Assembly: GCA_037179515.1 (NCBI GenBank)
Contig: JAXCGZ010009464.1
Location: 61,001 to 125,000, forward strand
Length of the DNA: 64,000 nt
Direction of reading: 5' to 3'
Origin: Halocaridina rubra
Lineage: Eukaryota > Arthropoda > Malacostraca > Decapoda > Atyidae
Of this stretch, positions 25,116-37,873 are shown one piece after another (the stretch's first letter is position 1; each line of letters begins with the position of its first letter). The notes below the pieces were generated by a model that saw nothing but the letters and a program-made list of their open reading frames with translations, made no database searches and had not been told where the DNA came from. The position numbers and the translations under genes are program-made.

Positions 25116-27701
25116 ATGTCGTCGTCGTTGAATCAGATTAGAATTGATTGTTTTAATCCATCGAAAATTTCCTTGGAATTATGGCTAAGCCTATTAGAGG
25201 CACATTTTAGTCATTTAAATGTCACTGAGGCTGACGAGAAAAAAAATCTCCTGCTTGTGTCATTGGGTACTGATGTTTTTAGTGTTTTAGGCAATCTTTG
25301 TGCTCCTGATTTGCCCCACACAAAGTCTTATGCAGACTTGGTTCAGTTATTGAAAGGTCATTTTATTGTCAAGCCTTCTTATCACAGAAGTTTGCTAGCC
25401 TTCCAGCAAAGAAAAAAAAGGAAGGATGAGAGTGTAAAAGAATTGTATGCTGATTTAAAGGCTCTAGCAAAGCATTGTAATTTTGGCAACCAATTTGATG
25501 GTAGAGTAAGAGATCAGTTATTTATGGCTGTAGATGCTGAAGTTTATTTTTCAAATATAGTGGCTCTCAACATAGATCTCCAAGCAATGACCTCTCAGGC
25601 TATTTTGGAGAGAATTTGGAACATGGAAAAAGCATTTGTAAGTGAGAAAGATGAGGTTCAGTCACAGGTTCAGGTTGTAAGAAGAAAATATGTAGGTTTA
25701 TCTTGTCAACATTGTGGTTCCTCTCATGACAGCTTTTATTGTAGATTTATTAAGAATTTTTCAACTAAATCAGCTCCATTGTATGATTTACTGAAAAAAG
25801 GTGCCAAGTTTGAATGGACAAAGATTGAACAGAATGCATTTAAATGTCTTAAACAAGATTTTGTAGACTCTAAAGTTTTAGTAAATTTTGATGGGTCATA
25901 TCCCTTGATTGTAGAAGTTGATGCTTCACCTGTTGGTGTAGGATGTGTGTTATTGCAAAAGGTCAATGGAGTAGAAAGACCTATTTATTTTGCAAGTAAG
26001 AAATTGAGTAGTGCTGAGATGAAATATTCACAGTTGGATAAAGAAGGATTGTCTTTGATTTTCGCTGTCAAAAGATTTAGATATTTTCTTTTGGGTAGAA
26101 AATTTATGGCCAGAACGGACCATAAACCACTTTTAGGATTGTTTGGTAAAGATAAGCCAATTCCTCAGAATGCCAATTCTAGGATACAAAGATGGGCTTT
26201 GTTACTTTCTCAATATGACTTTGATCTAGTGCATAAACCTGGAAAGGAAAATGTTATTGCCGATGCACTTAGCCGTCTTCCAGTGGAAGATGAAATTCAG
26301 TCTGGGATTCCTGCTGAGTATGTAAGATTAGTGGAATTGCTTGATTTTGATGAAATTTCTTATAAGGTAATTAGACAATATAATAAGAAAGATAAAGTGA
26401 TGTCTCAGTTAATTAATTGTCTAAGATTTGGTTGGTCTAAAGAAAATAATTTGTTACTCATGGAATATGGTAATGTTAAAGATGAATTGTCTCTTCATAA
26501 TGATGTAGTGTTATACAGGAATCGTATTGTAATACCTGTAGAGTTGAGGTGTAAGATATTGACTCATTTACATAATGGTCATAATGGAATAAATGCCATG
26601 AAAGCAGAGGCTAGGAAATGGGTTTGGTGGCCAAAGATTGACCAAGACCTTGCAGAGATGACAAAGAATTGTAATATTTGTTTTAAGAATTATAAACAAC
26701 CACCAGCTAATACTTTGTCATGGCCTAATACGGGAAAACCATGGTCTAGGGTCCATATGGACTATGCAGGTCCTATTGATGGTAAATATTTTCTAATTGT
26801 CATTGATTCTTATAGTAAGTTCTTAGATATACAGTTCTCTAGTTCTGCAACATCTGGTGTCACTATAAATCACCTAAGGAAAGTATTTTCTAATTTTGGC
26901 TTGCCAGACATGATAGTGTCAGATAATGCTCCTAATTTTGTATCACAGGAAATGAAGGTGTTTTTGCAAAAGAATGGTATAAAACATGTTTGTCCTGCCC
27001 CTTATCATCCAGCCTCTAATGGTCTTGCAGAAAGAGCTGTAAGGACATTTAAGGAGGGTTTAAGGAAATTTAAAGAGGGAGATTATACTACTAGAGTTTG
27101 TCGTTTTCTTTATAACTATAGAAGAACTGTACATTCTGCTACAGGAAAAGCTCCTGCAGAGATTATGTTTAATAGAAATTTCAGAGGTACTGTAGATGTA
27201 AAGCTGAAAGAAAGTAAAGAATGTAATGATAGTTTTTCAAATGAAGAAAACATGTACAAAGTTGATGATGCTGTGTTTGCACGTAACTATGGTAAAGGTC
27301 CACTATGGGTGGAAGGTAGAATTGTAGAAGTATTGGGTTTAAGAAATTATAGAGTGCAAGTACATTGTTCAGGGAATATGATATGGAAAAGACATTCTGA
27401 TCAATTGATGCATAGATATTTTGGAGATTTCAATCAGTCTAATAATGAAATGTTGAATAATGATTATGATAATCCTGTTGTAAGTGAAATTGAAGCTGAT
27501 AATCCTGTTGTAACAAGTGTTCCTAGTGAATTAACAACCAATTCTAATATTATAGAAACAAATGGTGTACTTTCAAGAGATGTTATTAATGTACCTTCAA
27601 GAGATGTAAGTAATAGTGCATGTGATGAGTTACCTATACAGACTCCAGTAGTGAGAAGGTCTCAGAGAAATATCAAGCCCCCTGATCGTCTTAATTTGTA
27701 A
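25116..27701 (+). CDS. Gag-RNaseH-integrase fusion ORF of the gypsy element
   Basis: One uninterrupted frame of 861 codons from ATG at 25116; upstream in-frame codons lack an ATG. In order: a retrotransposon gag/capsid region (residues ~1-190); one zinc knuckle C-x2-C-x3-H-x4-C at 197-209; then, without protease or RT palm, the RT thumb/connection (FIKNFSTKSAPLYDLLKKGA, from ~211). RNase H follows (VEVDASPVGVG, D269; DKEGLSLIF; TDHKPLLGL; ADALSRLP), then the integrase HHCC zinc region (~482-528) and a catalytic core with D549, D603 and E639, the D,D-35-E spacing. The C-terminal tail is Asn/Ser-rich. No YVDD-type RT motif exists, so the element cannot copy itself. Integrase and RNase H look intact. 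Confidence 0.93.
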   Translation: MSSSLNQIRIDCFNPSKISLELWLSLLEAHFSHLNVTEADEKKNLLLVSLGTDVFSVLGNLCAPDLPHTKSYADLVQLLKGHFIVKPSYHRSLLAFQQRKKRKDESVKELYADLKALAKHCNFGNQFDGRVRDQLFMAVDAEVYFSNIVALNIDLQAMTSQAILERIWNMEKAFVSEKDEVQSQVQVVRRKYVGLSCQHCGSSHDSFYCRFIKNFSTKSAPLYDLLKKGAKFEWTKIEQNAFKCLKQDFVDSKVLVNFDGSYPLIVEVDASPVGVGCVLLQKVNGVERPIYFASKKLSSAEMKYSQLDKEGLSLIFAVKRFRYFLLGRKFMARTDHKPLLGLFGKDKPIPQNANSRIQRWALLLSQYDFDLVHKPGKENVIADALSRLPVEDEIQSGIPAEYVRLVELLDFDEISYKVIRQYNKKDKVMSQLINCLRFGWSKENNLLLMEYGNVKDELSLHNDVVLYRNRIVIPVELRCKILTHLHNGHNGINAMKAEARKWVWWPKIDQDLAEMTKNCNICFKNYKQPPANTLSWPNTGKPWSRVHMDYAGPIDGKYFLIVIDSYSKFLDIQFSSSATSGVTINHLRKVFSNFGLPDMIVSDNAPNFVSQEMKVFLQKNGIKHVCPAPYHPASNGLAERAVRTFKEGLRKFKEGDYTTRVCRFLYNYRRTVHSATGKAPAEIMFNRNFRGTVDVKLKESKECNDSFSNEENMYKVDDAVFARNYGKGPLWVEGRIVEVLGLRNYRVQVHCSGNMIWKRHSDQLMHRYFGDFNQSNNEMLNNDYDNPVVSEIEADNPVVTSVPSELTTNSNIIETNGVLSRDVINVPSRDVSNSACDELPIQTPVVRRSQRNIKPPDRLNL

Positions 27702-27794
27702 ATAGTGTTTTGAACTCCTTATATAGAATTTTCATGTGTGCCTTGTTTTAAGAAGTTGATGACTTATTTTTTATATGTGATGTATTGCAAATTC

Positions 27795-27807
27795 TAGGGG
27801 AAAGGAA
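27795..27807 (+). promoter_or_regulatory. Polypurine tract
   Basis: AGGGGAAAGGAA immediately precedes the 3' LTR, the usual site of plus-strand DNA priming. Confidence 0.8.
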
Positions 27808-27997
27808 TGTTATGATATAAGTGATCTAATCCTTTATTGATAATAAGGTTATTCCCTTTATCGCACCTCTTTTGTTTTCATTGTACTTCTACCTATTTGG
27901 TTTCTAATGTTTATATTGATTGAGCCAACCGGCACACATCTTGCAACAATAAACTGGAAGCCATGATATACGCTCATTATTAATACAAACCTTTACA
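27808..27997 (+). repeat. 3' LTR of the gypsy element
   Basis: 190 bases matching the 5' LTR, followed by the CATTC target duplication. Confidence 0.95.
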
Positions 27998-28002
27998 CAT
28001 TC

Positions 28003-29064
28003 AGAACAGCTTCCACTTAACACCTCAGATTTTGTCTTCATTTCTTATTTTCTCGGACATCAACTATGAACCATGGATCCGCAGCATCTGGGCCCATAAC
28101 CTATTGGGTATAATACCCATTTATTCTATAAATACATAGTAATCCAAGAAAGATTAATGAGACGTCCTTCAGCCCTTTTTGTGTACTTTATTCTCAAGAC
28201 GCTGATAAACAACAACAGAAAATGGTATATTCATTGGTACACTCATCTAATTAAAATTATTAGTTTATATTTATTATAATGTGAAAACAATGGCTTCTTA
28301 CAGACAATATCAACAAAAGATTAATATTTTTTTTCTTATAAAGGATGTATAAATAATATATCTTCAACACATATAGCATACTCTTAGGGATATGGAGTAA
28401 ATAATAGTGGAAACTCTCTTTTAGCATCCTATGTCAGTTTAGTGGACTTGTTGCGTATGCCATTATATGTGTGTGGTAGATTAATATCTTCATGGAACCT
28501 TGCCTTCGTAAGTGCTCTACTGAACATCCTTCAGTTGCCCTATAAAAGAGAAATTAGTAATAATCGTAAAGAAAAATAAAAAGCTCTTTAAAAAATGAAA
28601 AATAACAAATGTTATATGAACAACATGAGTTGATTGAAGCACAAAAAATTAATACTTATCAAGTGCAATCTACTATGATGAAAAACCTTTTCAAATATAC
28701 CTTGGCTGATTTTTTCCTAAACCATGAAACAACTCATACGAGCATTCGAAAAAAAAAACTTTCTTATAATGCACTACACTGTCTGAATATATTTAGCTCA
28801 ATATATTTCTTATGTGATTAACATGTCATAATTCTTCTGGAATACTAAATTATAAATAAAAATATGAATGATAGAAAATGGAGCTGAAAATAATCCAAGT
28901 AGCATTGGATTCCAGAAGTGTAACGTGTGGGTAACTACAAGGTTTTAAACTATCACCATGATTAGTAAGTTGGCCATGGCACCAGTCGCCCATTGAAAGA
29001 CTACGACTGAAGGTATTAGGATATAACTAGGACTGGTCCAGACAGTTCTGGGTTGAGTCTTCCT
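28003..29064. other. Unassigned A/T-rich sequence
   Basis: No family recognised. A 70-codon open frame at 28609-28821 is A/T-rich and has no motif; I do not call it a gene. Confidence 0.5.
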
Positions 29065-32000
29065 TTAGGACGGTGTTTCTTATGCCTACATCTACACCAA
29101 ATATTCTTGCGTATTCCTTATGCATCTCTTGCTATTTAATTACATTTAACAAGTCACAACACTCCCCACATCTGTCTCCTTTTGCTTTCTCTTTTCCTCA
29201 TATTCCTATTATTTATGGCAGGCCTACAGCTTATGGCCCCCAGTATCTGGCATAGAGGGGTGTAAAGAATCTCTGGGGATCTTGTTGACTCCACTATTGG
29301 CTTGAGGGTAGACATGCCTGGTAGTAGTAATGGTTCTGCCCTTAACCTTGCACCTCCCAATAGATCTGCTTCTTTAACTCTTCACTATTCTAGCATTCAT
29401 GGCCTGAACTCTAATCTTTCGTCTGTGGAACAGCACTTGGGTACTTTCCTCTCCACCCTCCTCCTCTTATCTGAAACCTAGCTGTCTCTCCATGCTTCCA
29501 CTGACCATTTCAAATCTCTCACTATAACCTGTATTCTCATTTCCATTCCAAACGTGGAGTCTGTGCCTACTGCAAAACTAACACTTCTATTGCAAGGCTC
29601 ATGGACCTTGAATTTCCTGACTTTGATCTTTTCTGGCTAAAAATCTATCTCTCCACTACCACTATTTTCCTTTGCTTCTGCTATTGTTCTCCAAACTCCA
29701 CCGATTGTATCTTTCTTTGAATCTGTCCTCATGCCATGAGTCCTTGCTATCTTCTCACCCATATGCCGAAGTTCTATATATTGGAGATTTCAATGTGCAC
29801 CAAAGTGAGTGGCTTAATTCTACTCACACTTGCTATTTATATTACTCATGATCTGGAGCAAATTTTCAAACATACTTCTCATGTTCCTGATCGACACGAA
29901 TATGCAGCAAACACCCTTGACCTATTTCTTTCTTCTAACCATTCAAACTACTCTTATTTTGTGCTTTTCCCACTTAGTAAATCTGACCATTCTGTGATCA
30001 CAATCTCTTCTATTTTTGCTCCCCCTCCACCAATCCCTCCTACTCAGCACCGCCTTTGGCACTTTGAGCGCACCCAACGTGAAAATTTGCGTAACTTCCT
30101 CTCTGACTTCCCATGGGATGACTACTGCTTTTGGTCCCGCAACCCTGATCAGGTAGCTCTAAAAGTTACCGAGGTCATGACCTCGGGAATGGAGGCATAC
30201 ATCCATTCTTCTACGAAAACTTTCTCTCCCCCTAAACCTTGGTTTGACCGTGCCTGCTCCATGGTTATGCAGGCCAGGAATCAAGCACACCGATCTTACC
30301 AAGCCTCACCTTCTGGGTTAACTCACTCTGCTTTTATTGTAGCTAAGAATCACTGTACTGCTCAGATTCGAAGGTCTAAGGTTTCCTTTATAAGAAGGAA
30401 AGTTGATGACCTTAACTTCTCTACAACTGAGTTAACTCGCTCTGCTTTTATTGTAGCTAGGAATTGCTGTACTGTTCAGATTCGAAGGTCTAGGGTTTCC
30501 CTTATAAGATGGAAAGTTGATGACCTTATCCTCTCCCACTGACAAATGCTTCTGGTCCTTAGCCAAAACCTCTCCAAATACTTCTGTAACTCAAGCTTTC
30601 CCCCTCTCTTTCATTTTGATGGTTCTATAGTTTTCTCTCCCAGTGATAAAGCCACTCTCTTTGGCTCTCATTTTTCTGCCAACTCTTCTATAAACGATTC
30701 CATCAGACCTGTCCCTCAATTTTTACCCCTCTCTAACCCTATGCTCTCCCTTTCCTTTTTTCACACAAAGTTCATAAGGTTCTTCACTCGCTAAAGATGA
30801 ACAAGGCATCTGGCCCCGATGGTAATCCTGCAAGGTTCCTTAAGGAGATTGCAGATGAACTGTTCCAGTGCTTTGCCGCATTTTTCACCTAATTCTGTCA
30901 ACCTGTATCTATCCTTCATCTTGGAAGCATGCTCTAGTTCAACCTGTTCCTAAGAAGGGTGACCGCTCTATTCCTTCAAACTACCGACCTATTGCCCTAA
31001 CCTCCTTTATTGCTAAAGGTTTCGAATCTTTGTTCAATGCTCACATTTTGAAACGTCTTGAATCTAACTCGCTTATCTCCGATCACCAGTATGGCTTCTG
31101 GAAGGAAGGATCCACTGGTGACCTCCTGTCCTATGTTACACATATATGGTCATCTTCTCTGAGGAACTATGGGGAATCCTTTGTCGTCGCCCTTGATATC
31201 TCTAAGGTTTTTGACAGAGTCTGGCACAAGGCTCTGCTGGCCAAACTCCCTGCCTATGGCTTTAGCCCGTCTCTCTGTTCCTTGATTTCCAGGATTCCTT
31301 TTGACCGTTTTATATCCGTAGCTGTTGATGGTACATCATCTAGCCCTTTCTCTGTTACCAATGGTGTTCCACAGGGCTCTGTTCTTTCACCTAATCTGTT
31401 CCTTCTCTTCATCAATGATCTTCTACAATCCCCATCCTCCTCTCTTCTGCATACCTTTGCTGACGATTCTACCCTTCACTTTTCTAATGCCTTTTCTTCA
31501 CAGCCTTTATCTGCTACTCGTAATCAGTCTCGTATCACTCTTTAGTCTACTCTCAACTCCGATTTGCAGAGGGTATCTGAGTGGGGCACTCGAAATTTAG
31601 TTAAATTCAATGCCTCCAAGACACAGTTTCTGGTTATCCCTTTATATTCTTCTCCTCATGATAACCCTATTGTCTTCAAAACTAACGAAATTTACCCTCT
31701 TAATTCTATCAACATATCAGAAAACCATATAGCCTCCAACTTGTCTTGGAGGAATCACATAATCCAAATTTCTAAATCTTCATCCAAGAAATTAGGGGTT
31801 TTGTTTCGATTTCGTCATTACTTTTCCTCTTTATAGTTACTTAAAATCTATAAAGGTTTTATCCGTCCCTGCTTAAAATACTGCTTACACATCTGGGGTG
31901 CTTCTTCTTTTACTTATATCCTTAATAGGGTTGACTCTAAGGCAGTCAGACTCATTAATGATCCTTCGCTTACTTCTAATCTGGATTTTCTCTCTCTTCG

Positions 32001-32462
32001 CCATAAGGTATCATCCCTTTCTCTATTCTGTTGGTATTACTTCCATTGCTGTTCTGATGAGTTAGCGAGTTGCATTCCTCCCCCACTTTCGAGGCTGCAT
32101 AACACTCGCCAAGCGGCCTCATCTCACAGTACTGTGTGGAGATTTGTAGCTCGCGGATTGGCCGTTGCAGTGACTGCTCCTTCCCATCTACCTCCAGACT
32201 CTGGAACTCTCTTCCTCCTTCTGTCTTTCCTAATTCTTATGACCTATCTTCCTCTAAGGACCTAATCCTCCATATCTCTAGGTCTTCAGTACTTTGACTA
32301 TTTTTTTCTGTCTGGCGTATTCCTTTCTTGTTACATACTTCATCTCTGCCTTGTCCTTAACCTTTTTCATTTCCTTCGTCTTAATGTTTTCTTTGCGCCC
32401 GGGCCTTTATTGCTGAGGGCAGATTTTGCCTGTCCCGGTGTCACACTTATAAAAAAAAAGTA
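29065..32462 (+). mobile_element. APE-type LINE (family C), near full length, degenerate
   Basis: Leader from ~29065. Weak endonuclease traces lie at 29.3-29.9 kb, and 29736-30542 carries TLDLFLSSNHSNYSYFVLFP, the SDHSVI endonuclease end and a linker. The RT lies at 30868-31545 (KKGDRSIPSNYRPIALTSF; VVALDISKVFDRVWH; NGVPQGSVLSPNLFLLFIND; HTFADDSTLHFS), followed by C-terminal frames to ~32300. The 3' end is GCCTGTCCCGGTGTCACACT plus an A tail at 32462. Stops and frameshifts separate the parts. The fixed RT motifs are all present. Clade beyond 'Jockey/CR1/I group' is uncertain. Confidence 0.88.
30316..30543 (+). repeat. ~115-bp tandem duplication inside LINE family C
   Basis: GTTAACTCACTCTGCTTTTA... 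and GTTAACTCGCTCTGCTTTTA... are successive diverged copies, each running through CAGATTCGAAGGTCTA and AAAGTTGATGACCTTA. The duplication keeps the frame and duplicates about 38 residues of the endonuclease-RT linker. Confidence 0.85.
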
Positions 32463-32952
32463 GTCCTCCTGATCAATGTAGACTAGATGGTGATAAAAGA
32501 TGTGAAAATTCTATATGAATATATTTACAAATAATTGTGATATAACCAAACCTACACTAATAATTTACAGGGAAGATGTATTTCATTTTTTTATCTTTTT
32601 AGAAAATGACTGACATTAGTTAGGGAAGTTCAGTGCTATGCAATTATAATTACAATTGTGAGTTGTATAATTTTTTTTTACCATTTATAGATACTTTAAG
32701 TAACGTCATTCTATTTTTTTTTTTTTGGAGAGTAAGAGAATGAGGATGCTCTTGGAAAATGTACTTTGCAGAAATTTTTTAAGAAAATGTATTGATAATT
32801 GTCAAGTTTAAGACAAGTAGGTAAGCTAATGCTTAAGCAGATACCTGAGCCAGTGAACATAACTCTATACAAAATTATTCCTCTCTGTTTGAATACATGA
32901 TCGAAAAGTACAGCATAAGCCTACCTTAGCAAAACCGGGAAAAATTTCACTG

Positions 32953-33026
<74 letters not shown>

Positions 33027-33142
33027 ATCGCTGGTGCTATGACTAACGTTGATTAGGTATGTTTTGGATTAACCATCTTAAACAGATCCCTCCCTTCCTA
33101 ATAAAGATTATACCATATTCTACGAGTTGGTCATTTATTTCT

Positions 33143-33144
<2 letters not shown>
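32463..33144. other. Unassigned A/T-rich sequence with a (TTA)n tract
   Basis: (TTA)n at 32957-33025. I see nothing else recognisable. Confidence 0.6.
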
Positions 33145-34420
<1,276 letters not shown>

Positions 34421-34422
34421 GC

Positions 34423-34795
34423 TTGTATAATTTTTCTACAGTAAGCTCAGTTACCGGGTTAACTACCCGTCAAGGGGAAGATTTATTAGTACGAAGGTCT
34501 AAAACTGATATTGGCTCAAGAGATATAAACATTCGTGGACCTCATTTATATAATCAGCTTCCCAGAGAACTAAAAAATGCTGGTTCAGTGTATACTTTTA
34601 AATATAATCTTAAGAAGTTACTCTTAAAGGAAGATTTTACTTGTAAATTTTAATAGTACACCCATCTTTATGATTTGTTTGTTTTAGTATGTCTATATCG
34701 TACACCACAGATGTCTATCTGGAATATATATGCATCTTATTTGAATACCCAATGTACGTTGGAAATAAAGTCTTATTATTATTATTATTGTTATT
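34423..34795 (+). mobile_element. LINE remnant, 3' end
   Basis: The open frame 34423-34653 ends with RGPHLYNQLPRELKNAGSVY and FKYNLKKLLL, the extreme C-terminal motif of many Jockey/CR1-type ORF2 proteins. It is followed by a short UTR and a (TTA)n tail at 34777-34795. Confidence 0.65.
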
Positions 34796-35218
34796 ATGTC
34801 TGCTCAAAGTCGTGAATGCTACCTCTTTGCCTTGCTGACCACGTTGGGAGTGTGTAACTGAAAAAAAATTACTCCATATAAATCAGTATTCAGTGACTAT
34901 ATATATCTTATATATCTAGAGACGGATCTTTTATTGTTTCTTATTTTTGCCGCTCCTGGTGTCATAATCATAAAAGAATATATAAAGATAAGTAATCCCA
35001 TTGTTTTGTAGAGTTGTTCATATTTACAAGGCAAATCTCCTAATCTTAACCTAACTTAAGCCACTCATTTATGGTGTGTTTGACTGTACACGGGGTTCCA
35101 GTATTTTCTTATCTTTATGAGACACCTAAAAACTATAAATAAATAAGAAATAGAATAATAACTCAGTTGATTTAGTTGCTTATCCAAATATGTGGAAATA
35201 ATTGGTGTTTAAAAGATT
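34796..35218. other. Spacer with a short LINE-end fragment
   Basis: 34920-34975 resembles the 3' end of the short family C-derived repeats (CCGCTCCTGGTGTCATAATC). Nothing else recognised. Confidence 0.5.
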
Positions 35219-36690
35219 TCATCTGTTTTTCGAAGGAAAGCAAGTTATAAGAATTAGGAAAAACAGAAGGGGGAAGAGTCCAGAGTCTGGAAGTAGATGG
35301 GAAGAAGCAATTGCTGCACAGACCAATCCGCGAGCTACAAATCTCCACACAGTACTTGTGAGACAAGGCCGCTTGGTGAGTGTTACGCAGTCTCGGCAGT
35401 GAAAGAGGGATGCAACTCGCCAACTAATCAGAGCAGTGATGGAAGTAGTAGCGATAGAAGAGAGATAGGAATGAGACCTTACGGCGAAGAGAAAGAGAAT
35501 CCAGATTAAAAGTAAGAGAAGGGTCAGTAATGAGTCTGACTTCCTGAGATCCAAGCTTATCAAGGAGATAAGTGTATGAAGAAGCACCCCAGATGTGCAA
35601 GCAGTATTCTAAGAAGGCTTGGATAAGATTTTAAGTAACTGTAAAGGGGAAAAGTAATGATGAAAACGAAATAGAACCCACAATTTCTTTTGGATGCAGA
35701 TTTAGAAATTAGGATTATTTGATTCCTCCAAGACAAGTTAAAGGCTATCTGGATTCCTAATATTTTAATAGAATTGAGGGGATAAATGTCGTTAATTTCG
35801 AAGACAGTAGGGCTATCCGGTAAACATAAATAGATAGCCAGAAACTGTCTTTTGGAGGCATTAACTTTAACGAAATTTTGGGTGCCCCACTCAGATACCC
35901 TCTGCAAATCGGAGTTGAGAGTAGAAAAAAGGAGTGATATGAGACTCATTACGAGTAGCAGATGAAGGTTGTAAAGAAAAGGCAGAGAAAGGAGGATGGA
36001 GACTTAAGAAGATCGTTGATGAAGAGAAGGAACAGAGTTGGTGAAAGAAAAGAGCCCTGTGGAACATGACTGGTAACAGGGAATGGGCTAGATGTTGCAC
36101 CATCAACAACCACAGAAAGAAAACTGGAAATCAAAGAACAGAGAGAAGGGGTAAGCCATAAGCAGGGAGTTTGGCCAACAGAGCCTTGTACCAGACTGTC
36201 AAAAGCCTTAGAGATATCAAGGGGAACGACAAAGGATTCCCCATAGTTCCTCAGAGAAGATAACCGTACATGATTGAGATAGGACTGGAAGTTACTAGTT
36301 GATATTGCCATGCGGAAGCCGTACTGGTGATTGGAGATAAGTGAGTTAGATTCAAGAAGTTTGAAGAAGTGAGAATATAGGAAAGTTTTGAAACCTTGAG
36401 CGATAGATGAAGTTTGGGGAATAGGTTGTTAATTTGAAAGAATAGAGCGGTCACCCTTCTTAGGTACAGGTTGCACTAGAGCATACTTCCAAGATGAAGG
36501 ATAGGTACTGGTCATAAGGCGAAAAAGGCGCAACACACGGGAGCCAGTTCATCTGCAAACTCCTTAAGGAACCTTGCAGGGACACCCTTGGGACCAGATG
36601 CTTTGTTCGTCTTTAGAGAGCGAAGAACCTTATGAATTCATCCCTGTCTGATGCACTCTCTCTTCTCTGCAGTGAAGCTGAGAAGAGATA
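35219..36690 (-). mobile_element. LINE family C, reverse copy (RT region)
   Basis: Minus-strand counterpart of 30.8-32.2 kb. Fragments include SSLRNYGESFVVPLDISKAF, a VPQGSF-type motif B region and a C-terminal stretch (LQRVSEWGTQNFVKVNASKR). Frameshifts and stops are scattered through it, and the 3' terminus is missing. Confidence 0.85.
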
Positions 36691-36944
36691 GGAGTGAGTG
36701 GAGATATATTGTAAATAGGTGATGTGGGCCAAAGAGATATCTTGCACCTGCTTAATGCTGTAGATACGAATGTTTGAGCGTGGGAGTAACTACTTATGGC
36801 TGTTGGGCCTCACAGCAGAAGAACTTTTTCCACTTACCCTGTGGGTGAGCCAAATAGTGTGGTAGGGAGGGAATTATGATAACCATTTATCCCAGATGAG
36901 CTAAACGAGGCTATCTAATGAATTGGCTTCTTTGACTTGACCAC
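36691..36944 (+). mobile_element. RTE-like LINE 3' UTR fragment
   Basis: GCTGTTGGGCCTCACAGCAG and the following CCAAATAGTGTGGTAGGGAG match in pattern the sequence at 63205-63310, downstream of the old family B copy. No coding part is present. Confidence 0.55.
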
Positions 36945-37149
36945 CCTAATTGGTAGTGGGGGTTTGGTCATTGTATATGCATGATCTGGTTATGCGTCGT
37001 GGGCTCCCTTTTCTAAAAAGAGCTGTGACAGTACCTCCTTTTCGAAGTACTTTGGTTTTGGCCCTTTCTAACCTCAGACTGTAGCGGGTTTTGAACCAAC
37101 GACCTGATGAATCATAGTCGTGTATGATACCACTTGACCAAAGCAACCA
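36945..37149 (-). mobile_element. S1 SINE, diverged copy
   Basis: On the minus strand: GTTGCTTTGGTCAAGTGGTA (A-box region), GGTCGTTGGTTCAAAACCC (B box) and the CAGTCTGAGGTTAG body segment shared with the 53168 copy. The 3' part is diverged. Confidence 0.7.
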
Positions 37150-37757
37150 CATTGATATTGTATATGAATACAGAATATATATTTTTACTAGAATGTTTTA
37201 GTCTTTTACAGCTCGGTGTTAAGTTACATTTGTTGTGTATATAAAGTATGATATATCAATGCTTACTATTTTGTGTATAATTATATATATATTTGTTGGT
37301 ACATTATGAATCTTCAGTCGACTGTATAGAGAACTTTTCTTAATGTCAAACCTCTACATATAGCTTTGGTATATAGATGGATGGATTTTCCAATTTCAGC
37401 CAGTTAACATATGTTCTATTGAAATGCATTAATAAGCAAAACTAGTTTTAACATATAATGGCTGGTATTTTTTTTTTTGCCTCATATCAGCCTTACAAAG
37501 TCACATCAGAAATTAATAACTAATTGAAATTGTGAGTAAAACTCCTTCTAGATAACAATTGGTACTGTTGTTCCACAACTCGAACTGTGTGTTAATAGGA
37601 GCAGAATCATGGTAGAGAGCAAGTCTTATAATTAGAGGAAAAATAGATATTTAAATCTGAATGCTCTTTTATGAATATTATCAACCCATTATTACTGTCA
37701 CCCTTTTTGGAGCCATTTTGTGGAGTTAACAATTTAATATTATATTAATAATTGCAG
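37150..37757. other. A/T-rich sequence upstream of the derlin first coding exon
   Basis: No coding signal. It ends in the acceptor TAATAATTGCAG at 37757, so it is probably the end of a 5' UTR intron. Confidence 0.5.
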
Positions 37758-37780
37758 AGACTGTCACCCTAACCACCGAT

Positions 37781-37873
37781 ATGGCGCACCTGACATTCCA
37801 ACAAGAATATATGCGAATGGCCCCTGTGACCCGGGCATATACAACAGCTTGTGTAATAACTACACTCTTGGTG
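37781..37873 (+). CDS. DERL2: Derlin-2-like, coding exon 1
   Basis: ATG at 37781 in context CGATATGGC starts MAHLTFQQEYMRMAPVTRAY and ends ...TTLLV before donor GTATGT. This matches the derlin-2/3 N-terminus, the Q-x-EY-x-x-(M/I)-P-P-V-T-R-A-Y pattern. Derlins are ER-membrane rhomboid pseudoproteases that help move misfolded proteins to the cytosol for degradation (ERAD) with p97/VCP and HRD1. The five exons found here (31, 22, 48, 49 and 54 codons plus two bases) join without frame loss and give about 204 of an expected ~240-250 residues. The C-terminal exon, with the p97-binding SHP box, is not in the window. Confidence 0.95.

Larger units (their letters stand above)
24553..28002 (+). mobile_element. 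Ty3/gypsy LTR retrotransposon, complete ends, internally deleted
   Basis: Bounded by 5-bp direct repeats CATTC (24553-24557 and 27998-28002), two 190-bp LTRs that appear identical by eye, a primer-binding-type sequence after the 5' LTR, a purine tract before the 3' LTR and one long ORF. At ~3.4 kb it is short for a gypsy element because protease and most of the RT are missing. LTR identity implies recent insertion. Confidence 0.93.

Noticed and set aside
24553..28002. Retrovirus-like element with an envelope gene
   Set aside because: The ORF ends after integrase and an Asn/Ser-rich tail, and the purine tract and LTR follow within ~100 bases. There is no room for an env gene.
37222..37780. 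Alternative upstream derlin start
   Set aside because: No in-frame ATG with derlin similarity precedes 37781, and the MAHLTFQQEY start matches the family N-terminus.
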